DNA of 64,000 bases from Mycobacterium parmense (GTDB lineage Bacteria > Actinomycetota > Actinomycetes > Mycobacteriales > Mycobacteriaceae), in assembly GCF_010730575.1 (NCBI RefSeq), contig NZ_AP022614.1:4526001-4590000 (forward strand). The letters are read 5' to 3'. The notes beneath the pieces were generated by a model. The model was not told where the DNA came from and ran no database searches. It saw nothing but the letters and a program-made list of their open reading frames with translations. Both the position numbers and the translations under genes were made by a program. Below are positions 41,093 to 49,470 of this stretch, in pieces. Within the stretch, counting starts at the first letter, position 1, and every line of letters starts with the position of its first letter.

Positions 41093-42079
41093 ATGACCAA
41101 TTTCGGCTACACGCTGATGACCGAGCAGAGTGGTCCCAAAGACCTTGTCTCCTACGCGGTTTCGGCCGAAGAGCGCGGATTCGACTTCGAAGTGTGCAGC
41201 GATCACTTCTCGCCGTGGCTGACCTCGCAGGGGCACGCGCCCAACGCCTGGACGGTCCTCGGTGCGGTGGCGCACGCCACCCGCCGGGTGGACCTCTACA
41301 CCTACGTGACCTGCCCGACGATGCGGTACCACCCGGCCGTGGTCGCCCAGCAGGCCGCCACGCTGCAGATTCTCGCCGACGGCCGGTTCACCCTGGGCCT
41401 GGGCAGCGGCGAGAACCTCAACGAACACGTCGTCGGCAAGGGCTGGCCCACCGTGGCGCGCCGGCAGGAGATGCTGCGCGAGGCCATCGAGATCATCCGC
41501 GAGCTGTTCAGCGGCGAGCTGGTGGACTGGCGGGGGGAGTACTACCAGGTCGACTCTGCCCGGCTGTGGGACGTTCCCGAGGTCCCCGTCGGCATCGCGG
41601 TGGCGATCGGCGGAGAGAGGGCCATCGACAAATTCGTCAAGCTCGCCGACCACTTCGTCGCCGTCGAACCGGACAAGGAACTGGTCGACGCGTGGCACGC
41701 CGCCCGCCAGGTGGCCAACGACGGCCAGGCCGGCCGCGTCGTCGGGCAGATACCAGTGTCCTGGGACCCGGACCGCGACGCCGCGATGCAGCGCGCCCAC
41801 GACCAGTTCCGCTGGTTCGCCGGGGGGTGGAAGGTCAACGCCGACCTGCCGACGCCGGCCGGATTCGCCGGCGCGACGCAGTTCGTGCGACCCGAGGATG
41901 TGGCCGAGACCATCCCCTGCGGCCCGGACCTCGACGCCATCGTCGAGGCCGTCCGGCCGTACTGGGAAGCCGGGTTCACCGACATCGCGCTGGTCCAGAT
42001 CGGCGGACAGACTCAGGAGAGGTTTCTCAAGGAGGCCGCCGAGCCCTTGCTGGAGGCGCTGCGCTCGGCAGCAAACTGA
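41093..42079 (+). CDS. F420-dependent LLM-class oxidoreductase (G6PDH-like subfamily)
   Basis: A 328-aa bacterial luciferase-like TIM barrel. FGYTLMTEQSGPKDLVSYAVSAEERGFDFEVCSDHFSPW at the N-terminus and GRFTLGLGSGENLNEHVVGKGWP are the F420-binding motifs. It is related to, but distinct from, Fgd1; the substrate is unknown (a mycolate or small alcohol is possible from family members). It follows fdhC after a 55-bp gap in the same direction. Co-transcription with the formate genes is possible but not shown. Confidence 0.85.
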   Translation: MTNFGYTLMTEQSGPKDLVSYAVSAEERGFDFEVCSDHFSPWLTSQGHAPNAWTVLGAVAHATRRVDLYTYVTCPTMRYHPAVVAQQAATLQILADGRFTLGLGSGENLNEHVVGKGWPTVARRQEMLREAIEIIRELFSGELVDWRGEYYQVDSARLWDVPEVPVGIAVAIGGERAIDKFVKLADHFVAVEPDKELVDAWHAARQVANDGQAGRVVGQIPVSWDPDRDAAMQRAHDQFRWFAGGWKVNADLPTPAGFAGATQFVRPEDVAETIPCGPDLDAIVEAVRPYWEAGFTDIALVQIGGQTQERFLKEAAEPLLEALRSAAN

Positions 42080-42229
42080 GCCCGACGTTTGGGTGCTGCC
42101 CGCACGGGTATCCGGGCACCATCGCGCATCGGCGGTCGACACCGTCGGTCCAGGCGCAGAAATTCAAAAGCGGGTGCGGCACAGCGGTTATTGAGGGGCC
42201 CCTCGCCGGGGCGGAGCGGGGAGTCGAGG

Positions 42230-42616
42230 ATGACGGAGCCAAGCACCAGCACCGCAACGTTGGTGAAGACGCTCGGGGGAGCCAGCGTAGGGCTGGGATT
42301 GGCGGAGTTGGTCGCACCCCACAAGGTCGCGGCGGTGGCGGGTGTCGACGACACCACCCGGTCGCGCAACATCATCCGCGGGCTGGGTCTTCGCGAATGC
42401 GGCCATGGCGCAGCACTGTTGGGCGGTCCCCAGAAGCTGGTGTGGACGAGGGTGGCCGGCGACGTCCTCGATGTCGCGCTGCTGGCGGCCGGGGTGGCCG
42501 CGCGCGGCCGCGGCCGGCGCCGGCGGGGCTTGATCTCGGCCGCGCTGCTCGCCGGCATCGGCGGTCTCGACCTGTACACCGCGTTGCGGACCACCGGCAA
42601 CGGGTCCGGCCGATAA
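42230..42616 (+). CDS. small membrane protein resembling the N-terminal domain of SRPBCC-linked membrane proteins
   Basis: A 128-aa protein. LGGASVGLGLAELVAPHKVAAVAGVDDTTRSRNIIRGLGLRE resembles the membrane domain often fused to a polyketide-cyclase-like domain; here it stands alone. Two or three helices follow (WTRVAGDVLDVALLAAGVAA, ISAALLAGIGGLDLYTAL). The ATG has a GGAG-type ribosome site. A gap of 150 bp precedes it, with no feature found. Function unknown. Confidence 0.65.
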   Translation: MTEPSTSTATLVKTLGGASVGLGLAELVAPHKVAAVAGVDDTTRSRNIIRGLGLRECGHGAALLGGPQKLVWTRVAGDVLDVALLAAGVAARGRGRRRRGLISAALLAGIGGLDLYTALRTTGNGSGR

Positions 42617-42652
42617 GGCGGCCGCCCGGCTAACCGTAAAGGAAGATCAGCG

Positions 42653-43207
42653 ATGTCGAATACTTTGCAAGGCAAGAAGATCGCGTTCTTGGCCGCCGAC
42701 GGTGTGGAGAAGGTGGAGCTCGAGCGACCACGGGCGGCGCTGGAAGACGCCGGCGCCCGGGTCGAGCTCCTTTCGCTCGAGAAGGGCGAAATCCAGGCCC
42801 GCAACCATGATCTCGAACCGGCGGGCACGTTCGCCGTGGACCGTGCGGTGTCGGCCTCGGCGGTCGGCGACTACGACGGCCTGGTGCTGCCCGGCGGCAC
42901 GGTGAACCCCGACAAGCTCCGCCTGGACGACTCCGCCGTGGCGTTCGTGCGCGACTTCGTCGACTCCGGCAAGCCGGTCGCCGCGATCTGTCACGGCCCC
43001 TGGACCCTGGTGGAAGCGGGGGTGGCCAAAGGGCGAAGGCTCACCTCGTATCCCAGCATCCGCACCGACCTTCGTAACGCCGGCGCCGACGTCGTCGACG
43101 AAGAGGTGGTGGTCGACGGAAACCTGATCACCAGCCGCTCGCCGTCGGACCTCGACGCGTTCTGCGCGACGATCATCGAGCAGTTAGCCCACGCCCCCGC
43201 GGGTTAG
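42653..43207 (+). CDS. DJ-1/PfpI-family protein
   Basis: A 184-aa protein. GKKIAFLAADGVEKVELERPRAAL starts the fold, and the nucleophile elbow AAICHGPW (Cys near 113) has the usual His next to it. LTSYPSIRTDLRNAGADVVDEEVVVDGNLITSRSPSDL is typical of type 1 glutamine amidotransferase-like PfpI proteins, which act as stress-related peptidases or deglycases. Spaced 36 bp after the small membrane gene, so co-transcription is likely. Confidence 0.88.
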   Translation: MSNTLQGKKIAFLAADGVEKVELERPRAALEDAGARVELLSLEKGEIQARNHDLEPAGTFAVDRAVSASAVGDYDGLVLPGGTVNPDKLRLDDSAVAFVRDFVDSGKPVAAICHGPWTLVEAGVAKGRRLTSYPSIRTDLRNAGADVVDEEVVVDGNLITSRSPSDLDAFCATIIEQLAHAPAG

Positions 43208-43307
43208 CCGCAAACGTTTCTGGGCTGGTCGGTTTGAATGCACCGGTTTGCGGGCATCAGTCAGGCGCAGTCGGAGATCGCTGCGGCGATCCGTCGAAAG
43301 GCCAATA

Positions 43308-43997
43308 GTGACAACCATTTATCCCGACCCCGCGGTGTCCGCCGCGCGCAACGTGTATCAGCCGCAAGAGGACTCCCGTTTACTTGTGGACGCGATGCAC
43401 CAGAGCGCGCTCATCCCCGGACGGCGCGTCCTCGACCTGTGTACGGGAAGCGGCTTCGTGGCCATCGCCGCCGCCGAGCTGGGAGCCGCCGGAGTCACGG
43501 CCTTCGACATCTGCCCACACGCGGTCGACTGCTCACGGGGCAATGCCGCCGTCGCCGGCCGGCTGGTCGACGTGCGTCGGGGAACCTGGATCGAAGCTCT
43601 GGAGCTGGCGCCGTTCGACGTCGTGGTGTCGAACCCGCCTTACGTGCCGACCCCGCCCGCCGACGACACCGACATGATCCACCCGGCGGCCGGGCCGTCG
43701 TGGGCCTGGAACGCCGGGCCCGACGGCCGCATGGTGTTGGACCCGCTGTGCGAGGCGGCCCCGAAGCTGTTGTGCGACGGCGGCACCCTGCTGCTGGTCC
43801 ATTCGGCGCTTGCCGGTGTGCGGCAGTCGCTGGACACGCTGAAGTGGGCCGGCATGGACGCCGAAGTCATTGCCAGCAAATGGATCCCGTTCGGACCCGT
43901 GCTGAGGGCGCGGGCCCGCTGGCTCGAAGAGGTCGGCCTGATCCCCCGTGGGCGCCGGGAGGAGGAGCTGGTGGTGATCCGGGCGGACAAGAGATGA
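43308..43997 (+). CDS. HemK2/MTQ2-type methyltransferase
   Basis: A 229-aa SAM-dependent methyltransferase. VLDLCTGSGFVAIAAAELGA is the SAM loop and VVVSNPPYVPTPP is the NPPY motif that binds a glutamine side chain in PrmC/HemK enzymes. It lacks the N-terminal helical domain of PrmC. The substrate may be a protein glutamine or a small molecule. GTG start with GAAAGG upstream. Overlaps the CDGSH gene by 4 bp (ATGA), indicating a shared function. Confidence 0.82.
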   Translation: MTTIYPDPAVSAARNVYQPQEDSRLLVDAMHQSALIPGRRVLDLCTGSGFVAIAAAELGAAGVTAFDICPHAVDCSRGNAAVAGRLVDVRRGTWIEALELAPFDVVVSNPPYVPTPPADDTDMIHPAAGPSWAWNAGPDGRMVLDPLCEAAPKLLCDGGTLLLVHSALAGVRQSLDTLKWAGMDAEVIASKWIPFGPVLRARARWLEEVGLIPRGRREEELVVIRADKR

Positions 43998-44227
43998 GCG
44001 CCACCCGGGTGCAAGTGGTGCCGAACGGGCCCGTACTGGTTTCGGGCCCGGTCCGCATCGAGATGCCCGACGGCGACGTCGTCGAGTCCGACCGTTTCAT
44101 GGTGGCGATCTGCACCTGCCGGCGCAGCGACGACTACCCGTTGTGCGACACCAGCCATCGGCGCTGCCGCAACGTCTCGGCGGCGCCGGAACGTCTCGGC
44201 GATCGAATCGAGCGGGAAGCCCGCTAG
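43994..44227 (+). CDS. CDGSH-type iron-sulfur protein
   Basis: A 77-aa protein. The [2Fe-2S] site CTCRRSDDYPLCDTSH has three Cys and one His in CDGSH spacing, with Thr replacing the usual Gly. Such proteins carry labile 2Fe-2S clusters for redox or cluster transfer. It is translationally coupled to the methyltransferase and converges with the diiron oxidase-like gene, overlapping it by 4 bp. It may be the electron donor for that enzyme. Confidence 0.85.
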   Translation: MSATRVQVVPNGPVLVSGPVRIEMPDGDVVESDRFMVAICTCRRSDDYPLCDTSHRRCRNVSAAPERLGDRIEREAR

Positions 44228-45243
44228 TCCAGCGGCTTGCGCAGCGAGCTCTGACCCTGCTCCCACGACGCCATGAGGCGTTCGGCCAGCCGGTTTTCCA
44301 CCGCCGCGTGCGCGCGGATCCCGAACACCACGTCGCGGTCGAGGTGCGGCTCCCGCGCGACGAGGTCGCCGACGACCGCGGTGCGGACCACCTGCTCGTG
44401 CACCGCATCGGCCTCGACGTGCTCGCTGTAGAACCGCACGCACTCCTGCGGCGCCCGCATCCGCCGCAGCGCGACGACGAAGCGGCGCGACCCCGGCGGC
44501 GAGGTGATCTCCGTCGACGCGAAGTGCCCTATTGCCGCCGCGCGCAACGACCGGTGCAGCCCGAACATCGACATGAGATTGACCGCCGCCAACGACTCGG
44601 CCGCGACGGCGTCGACGTAGTGCAGGTAGGTCGGGTCGAGGCCGGCTGCGACCATCAGGTCGGCGAACAGCTGCTGGTGCAGGCGCTGCGGTTGCCCGGC
44701 GCCGTACTCGTCGAACTCCACGGCGACGAAGGCCGCTTTGGCCCCGCCCAGCAGGCGCGGGATGGCCCAGGCGTGTGGGTCGCCCTCTTTGAGGTGGTAC
44801 ACCGAGCGGTGCACGAACAGTTCGCGCATCTGCTCCCAGGTTCCGTTGTCGCGCAGGTGGTATGACGGACCCGTGCCGTCGGCGGGCTCGACCGAGATCG
44901 CGTCCATCTCCGCGGCCGCCGTCCGGTCGGGCTCGATGGGGCCGACGTCGCGGCGCACACCCGCCAGGAAGACCCGCTCCAGTTCGGCACGCAATGCCAG
45001 CAACGCCGGATTCCACTCCCAGGCGGGGTCGACCCCGGCGAACCCGCGGTAGTGCAGCTCGTAGCACATGCACAGCGCCAACTGCAGATCCAGGCCGTAG
45101 GGATCGGAGTCGCGCACGGACGTGCCGCTGCGGACGAGCTGGTCTCGTGAGGACGGCGCGGCCAGTGCCTGCCGAACGGCTGTCGACAACGGGCCGTGCG
45201 CCGCCGGCAGGACGGGTTCGACCGTGGTGGATGCTCGGGTCAC
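44224..45243 (-). CDS. haem-oxygenase-like diiron oxidase (iron-containing redox enzyme family)
   Basis: A 339-aa all-helical protein. Possible metal ligands are in CMCYELHYRGF, VAVEFDEYGAGQPQRLHQQLF and HVEADAVHEQVV, with the E/D-x(n)-H pattern of the haem-oxygenase-like diiron oxidases. Members of this fold perform oxidative decarboxylation, N-oxygenation and C-C cleavage. Its stop overlaps that of the convergent CDGSH gene. The set methyltransferase / CDGSH / diiron enzyme suggests an unknown modifying pathway. A GTG start is used. Confidence 0.75.
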   Translation of the reverse strand: MTRASTTVEPVLPAAHGPLSTAVRQALAAPSSRDQLVRSGTSVRDSDPYGLDLQLALCMCYELHYRGFAGVDPAWEWNPALLALRAELERVFLAGVRRDVGPIEPDRTAAAEMDAISVEPADGTGPSYHLRDNGTWEQMRELFVHRSVYHLKEGDPHAWAIPRLLGGAKAAFVAVEFDEYGAGQPQRLHQQLFADLMVAAGLDPTYLHYVDAVAAESLAAVNLMSMFGLHRSLRAAAIGHFASTEITSPPGSRRFVVALRRMRAPQECVRFYSEHVEADAVHEQVVRTAVVGDLVAREPHLDRDVVFGIRAHAAVENRLAERLMASWEQGQSSLRKPLD

Positions 45244-45291
45244 GCCGATGTCTACCCGCCACGCCGGGGCCGCAAACGGCGCGGACGCTTG

Positions 45292-47520
45292 CTACTTGCC
45301 AGACCGGGCCGCCGGCGTGGGCAGCCGGAAGCTGACGTGCGCGGTGGTCCCGGTCGCGGCGCGGTCGATTTCCAGGGCATCGCTGATCGCTCTGATCAGC
45401 AACAGCCCGCGCCCGCTGTTGCCCGGGTGCTCGGCGGGCTTTTTCCACGAGCCGAAGTCGGCGATTCGCGCGCGCACCTCGCCGCCGCCGATCTCGGCGT
45501 CCAGCACCATTGTCCCGGCGGCACGGCTCGCGTACGCGTGTTCGACACAGTTGGTGCACGCCTCGCTCACGACCAGCACGACGTCGGCGGCCAACTCCTC
45601 GGGCACCTCGTTGGCCCGCAGCCATGCGGCGAGCCGATGCCGGACCATCACCAATTGCTCTGCGCGCGCGTCGCTTTCGATGTGCAGTGGCGTCCGCCGG
45701 TGCCGGTAGATCACCATCGCCACGTCGTCATCGTAGCCGGCCGGCGGCGACAACTCGCGAAGCATGGTGTCCGCGACCGCATCCAGCGGCATCGTCTGGG
45801 TCTTGACCAGAACGGCTGCGGCGCGGTCGATCCCGTCATCGATGGACTCGCGTTTGCGTTCGACCAGTCCGTCGGTGAACACCATCAGCGTGCAGCCGGG
45901 CGGCAGCACCCGGGTGGTTTGCGGGCGCGGCCGGTTGCGGCGCACGGCCAGCGGCACCGACGAGGCGTCGGTCAACAGGGTGGTGACCCCGGGCTCGGGC
46001 CCGGCGAGGACGGCCGGCATGTGGCCCGCGTTGCTGTACTGCAAGACGCCGGACCCGGTGTCCAGGATGGCCAGAAAGACGGTGGTGCAATAGGCGTTCG
46101 GGATGAGCGATGCCGCCGAGTCGAGCTGCTCGAGCAGAACGGCGGGCTGTGCGCCGTTGATCAGCAACGCCCGCGCGGAGCTGCGTAGTTGCCCCATGAT
46201 CGCCGCCGCGGGCAGGCCGCGGCCGACGCAGTCGCCGACCACGATGCCGATGCGGTGCTCCCCGATCGGCAGCACGTCATACCAGTCGCCGCCGATCTCC
46301 AGGGGTGGCACCGCGGGCTCGTAACGCACGGCGAAACCCGGTGGCGGCTGCAGCGGCGGCAGCATCGCGCGCTGCAGCGTCAGTGACGTCTCGCGGGCGC
46401 TCTCGAACTGGCGGACGTGCTGCATGGCCAGACTGAGGTGCCCGACGAGCACCGTGATCAGCAGCCGGTCTTCGGCGCTCACCCAGCGCGGGGAGCGCAG
46501 CTGCAGCCATAGCGCCAGATCGCCCGCACCCGAGAGCACCGCGACCAGTCCCTGTGCCTTGCCGGGGGCATCGGGCCGCTCGACCGTCCGGGCGGTCAGC
46601 GGCAACTGGTGACGCGCGTCGGCGAAGACGTCGCGCAACCAGGACTCGAGAGTGTGCCACCGTGTTTCGGCAGGCTCGCCCGCCACCTGGACCGCCGGCT
46701 CTCCTTCGCCGCCCGGCCAGGACACCGCGATCACGCGCTGCACGTCGATCGTCGTGCTGCACTCGTCGAGCGTGATCGCCAGCAGCTCGTCCACGCTCTT
46801 GGCGACGGCCACCGCGGTGGCCAGTCGCAGCACCGCGCTCTCGCGGGCGGCGAAGGCCCGTTCGGCGGTGACGTCGCGGACCGTCCCCACGTATACGTCG
46901 CGTTCGCCCGCCGCCTCGTTGACCGCGTTGATGCTGACCGTCACCCACGCCAGGTGACCGTCGCGGTGCCGGATCGGTGTCTCGTAGGTGGTGGCCCCGA
47001 CGCTTCGGACCAGCAGTTGTTGTTGCCGCGCGGCGCTTGTGTCCACCAACCACGGGTGTGGCCACCGGTAGGGCAGGCCCTCGGCGGGATAGCCGAGGAT
47101 CTCGGCGAAGGCGCTGTTCATGTCGACCACCGATCCTTCGTGGTCGGCGACGAAGAAGCCCTCTTGCAGCGAATTCACCAAGGCGGTGCGAAATCGGTCC
47201 CGATCGGCGAGATCCTCGGCGCGGGCCCGCTGTTCCTCGTAGCGCCGCGCGCCATCGAGGAACCCGCGGGTCGCGACGTCGAGCGGGGCCAGCGTCTGCA
47301 ACAGGAACTCCAGGGCCGCCGGCCTGTCCACGGCGGACTTCGCCGCCAGCTCGCGCACCAGCAGGAAGTGATGCTCGACGATGTCGAGCACGCTGATACG
47401 TTCCTGCAGGGCCCGCCGCCCGAGCTCCTGGCCGACGGCCAGGGTGTCCTCGCCGCGCGCCTGCAGAAAGGTGCGCAGTGCGCCCACATAGTCGGCGAGG
47501 AAGTCGTCTGTCTGCGTCAT
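45292..47520 (-). CDS. RsbU-type PP2C phosphatase fused to PAS, GAF and anti-sigma kinase-like domains
   Basis: A 742-aa multidomain regulator. Residues ~1-95 form an RsbU N-terminal domain that would bind RsbT. A PAS domain (LVNSLQEGFFVADHEGSVVDMN) and a GAF domain follow. The SpoIIE-type phosphatase is at ~400-600 (EIGGDWYDVLPIGEHRIGIVVGDCVGRG; FTDGL; YDDDVAMVIY), and a C-terminal HATPase_c domain has EACTNCVEHAYA and SGRGLLLIRAI. It would dephosphorylate an anti-anti-sigma factor such as RsfB, and may also phosphorylate it. The plan resembles Rv1364c, but with a RsbU-type N-terminus. ATG start. Confidence 0.9.
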   Translation of the reverse strand: MTQTDDFLADYVGALRTFLQARGEDTLAVGQELGRRALQERISVLDIVEHHFLLVRELAAKSAVDRPAALEFLLQTLAPLDVATRGFLDGARRYEEQRARAEDLADRDRFRTALVNSLQEGFFVADHEGSVVDMNSAFAEILGYPAEGLPYRWPHPWLVDTSAARQQQLLVRSVGATTYETPIRHRDGHLAWVTVSINAVNEAAGERDVYVGTVRDVTAERAFAARESAVLRLATAVAVAKSVDELLAITLDECSTTIDVQRVIAVSWPGGEGEPAVQVAGEPAETRWHTLESWLRDVFADARHQLPLTARTVERPDAPGKAQGLVAVLSGAGDLALWLQLRSPRWVSAEDRLLITVLVGHLSLAMQHVRQFESARETSLTLQRAMLPPLQPPPGFAVRYEPAVPPLEIGGDWYDVLPIGEHRIGIVVGDCVGRGLPAAAIMGQLRSSARALLINGAQPAVLLEQLDSAASLIPNAYCTTVFLAILDTGSGVLQYSNAGHMPAVLAGPEPGVTTLLTDASSVPLAVRRNRPRPQTTRVLPPGCTLMVFTDGLVERKRESIDDGIDRAAAVLVKTQTMPLDAVADTMLRELSPPAGYDDDVAMVIYRHRRTPLHIESDARAEQLVMVRHRLAAWLRANEVPEELAADVVLVVSEACTNCVEHAYASRAAGTMVLDAEIGGGEVRARIADFGSWKKPAEHPGNSGRGLLLIRAISDALEIDRAATGTTAHVSFRLPTPAARSGK

Positions 47521-47661
47521 GCCGAGGATCCCGGGGGGCGCGGCGCCGCAGGCACGACGGCGTCGTCGCTCTGCTTGGCATTCTTCAAACGCAAATCGCC
47601 GGCGCGAGCCGGAATCGACTGTGTCGGAACCGTTCCGGGGATGGGCCCGAAACGGGCGTTC

Positions 47662-48072
47662 TCAGGCACCGGGCGGCACCCACTTCCACATCTCGACCAC
47701 CGTGCCCTTGCCGAGCGTGGAGTCGACGATCAGCCGGTCCATCAGGCGCCGGGCGCCGGGCAGGCCCATCCCGAGGCCGCGACCGGTCGAATAGCCGTCC
47801 TCGAGCGCACGGCCGACGTCGGCGATACCGGGGCCGTTGTCCTCGGCGCGCACCACCAGGCACTTGCGGCCCTCGCGGTCGGCCACGGCGACCCGGACGG
47901 CGCCGCGACCGGCGTAGCTGGTGATGTTTCGCGCGACCTCGGAGATCGCGGTGGCGATCATGGTGACGTCGGTCATCGAGAACCCGAGATCGAGGGCGAG
48001 TTGATGTCCGGCTTGGCGCGCCGCGACGATGTCGTCGGAGGTGTTGATGTCGATGACGATGTCAGCCGCCAT
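47662..48072 (-). CDS. RsbT-type serine kinase (partner switching)
   Basis: A 136-aa HATPase_c kinase. The N-box ATAISEVARNITSY, DNGPGI (G1) and GRGLGMGLPGARRLMD (G2) are intact. RsbT proteins phosphorylate RsbS/RsbR in the stressosome and, when free, activate RsbU. It is upstream of the RsbU-like gene (141-bp gap) on the same strand. Its start overlaps the end of an rsbS remnant. Confidence 0.88.
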   Translation of the reverse strand: MAADIVIDINTSDDIVAARQAGHQLALDLGFSMTDVTMIATAISEVARNITSYAGRGAVRVAVADREGRKCLVVRAEDNGPGIADVGRALEDGYSTGRGLGMGLPGARRLMDRLIVDSTLGKGTVVEMWKWVPPGA

Positions 48073-48157
48073 CGCCGCGCCCGATCGTCGACTTATGTTG
48101 TGCCGGTAGGTCGGCTCGGAAAGGGATCGCACCCTGCTTCAGGATTGGTACCGGCAT
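48062..48157 (-). pseudogene. probable rsbS remnant (31 codons) before rsbT
   Basis: The frame begins MPVPILKQG, as RsbS proteins do, but then runs into an unrelated short sequence and stops 11 bp inside the rsbT start, the overlap usual for rsbS-rsbT. The rest of the STAS domain is missing. A large internal deletion is the simplest explanation; an accidental short reading frame cannot be excluded. Confidence 0.35.
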
Positions 48158-48495
48158 GAATCGCTCGCGGTCGTCCCGCTCACCCGGTTTGTCCGCCGGT
48201 ACGGCCGGCCCCGTAGCCCAGCAGGCGCTCGGCTTCGTCGACGCCGGCCACAAGCGCGGACGCGGCGACCGTGCACGCCGGGCGGTTGGGCAGCCGGCCC
48301 TGATATCTGACGGGCGAAACTGACATATGGCCTCCCGAGGCCTCCCGAATACGCGTCGCGCTCCCGCGGTGGCCCATCCTTTTGCGAGACTAGCCCGGGT
48401 GGTCGCCTGGCAGGTGCCTAGGGCTTATTCTTCTCGCAGTTCGGCGTGGCAGGCTAGGCTTGCAGCACGCTCGAGGCCGAGACGAAGGATTGCCA
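48158..48495. other. 338-bp gap with no convincing gene (rsbT/rsfB divergent region)
   Basis: A minus-strand reading of 65 codons (48180-48377) shows no recognisable domain. The gap probably carries the divergent promoters of the rsbT-rsbU and rsfB units. I could not identify a clear SigF-type or other promoter. Confidence 0.4.
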
Positions 48496-48864
48496 TTGTC
48501 AGCTCCTGATTCGATTACTACGTTGGTTGAGGACCACGACGGAGTGTCGGTGGTCAGTGTCAGCGGCGAAATCGATCTGGTGACCGCTCCCGCGCTCGAA
48601 CAGGCGATCGGTACGGTTGTCGCGGAGAGTCCGACGGCCCTGGTCATCGATCTGTCCGCCGTGGAGTTCCTCGGTTCGGTAGGGCTGAAGATCCTGGCCG
48701 CCACCTACGAGAATCTCGGCACGGCCGCGGGTTTCGGAGTGGTCGCCCGCGGTCCGGCCACGCGGCGGCCCATCCACCTGACCGGGCTGGACAAGACCTT
48801 CCCGCTGTATTCGACGCTGGACGATGCGCTGACCGGCGTGCGCGACGACAACCCCGGCCAGTAG
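48496..48864 (+). CDS. rsfB: anti-anti-sigma factor RsfB (STAS domain)
   Basis: A 122-aa STAS protein, the same length as Rv3687c. SVSGEIDLVTAPALEQAIG and ALVIDLSAVEFLGSVGLKILAATYENLG surround the phosphorylatable Ser (LGSVG). When unphosphorylated it binds and inhibits the anti-sigma-F factor (known for RsfB). The TTG start gives MSAPDSIT, as in the homologue, with an AAGGAT ribosome site. Divergent from RsbT-RsbU, whose phosphatase domain could activate it. Confidence 0.9.
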   Translation: MSAPDSITTLVEDHDGVSVVSVSGEIDLVTAPALEQAIGTVVAESPTALVIDLSAVEFLGSVGLKILAATYENLGTAAGFGVVARGPATRRPIHLTGLDKTFPLYSTLDDALTGVRDDNPGQ

Positions 48865-48949
48865 CCCCTGTTCGCCCGGAACGCGCGAACGCATTCCAAA
48901 CCGGTGCAGCGCAAGCCTGTTTGACGACTTCCGAGTACTCCGTGGTGCG

Positions 48950-49462
48950 ATGATGATAGTCATGGATGTCGATCGCCCCGAAGACGACCAGCAGTGGGAC
49001 CGGCGGCAGCGTGGTGAAACGGAAATCCAACGGCTGGACCGTAATTGGAACAGCCTGCTGCAGGAACTGCGGGTGGTGCAAACCGGCGTGCAACTGCTCA
49101 CCGGGTTCCTGCTGACGCTGCCTTTCCAGCAGCGGTTCGACGTGCTCGACTCGCCCATGCGGACCGTGTACCTGGCGACGGTCGCCTGCTCGGTGGGCGC
49201 GACGGTGTTGCTGATCGCCCCGGTGGCCATGCACCGGCTGCTGTTCCGGCGCCATCGCGTTCACGTGCTGGTGTCGGCCGCGCACCGATGCGCCTACGCC
49301 GGACTCGGCCTGCTCGGTATGGCACTGACCGGGGTCACGATCATCGTCTTCGCGGCGGTGTCGGGAAGCGACGCGGCGCTGATCGCGGGGGCGTGCGCGC
49401 TGGCGTTGTTCACGTTCTGCTGGTGGGCACTGCCGCTGGCGCTGCGCACCCGCGGGATGTGA
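48950..49462 (+). CDS. DUF6328-type membrane protein, four helices
   Basis: A 170-aa protein. The cytoplasmic start (RRQRGETEIQRLDRNWNSLLQELRVVQTGVQLLTGFLLTLPFQQRF) matches DUF6328 proteins, and four helices follow (TVYLATVACSVGATVLLIAPVAM; AYAGLGLLGMALTGVTIIVFAAV; and others). No function is known. The start may be at any of three nearby ATGs (48950, 48953 or 48962). It converges with a HAD gene with an 8-bp gap. Confidence 0.75.
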   Translation: MMIVMDVDRPEDDQQWDRRQRGETEIQRLDRNWNSLLQELRVVQTGVQLLTGFLLTLPFQQRFDVLDSPMRTVYLATVACSVGATVLLIAPVAMHRLLFRRHRVHVLVSAAHRCAYAGLGLLGMALTGVTIIVFAAVSGSDAALIAGACALALFTFCWWALPLALRTRGM

Positions 49463-49470
49463 CGCCAGGT

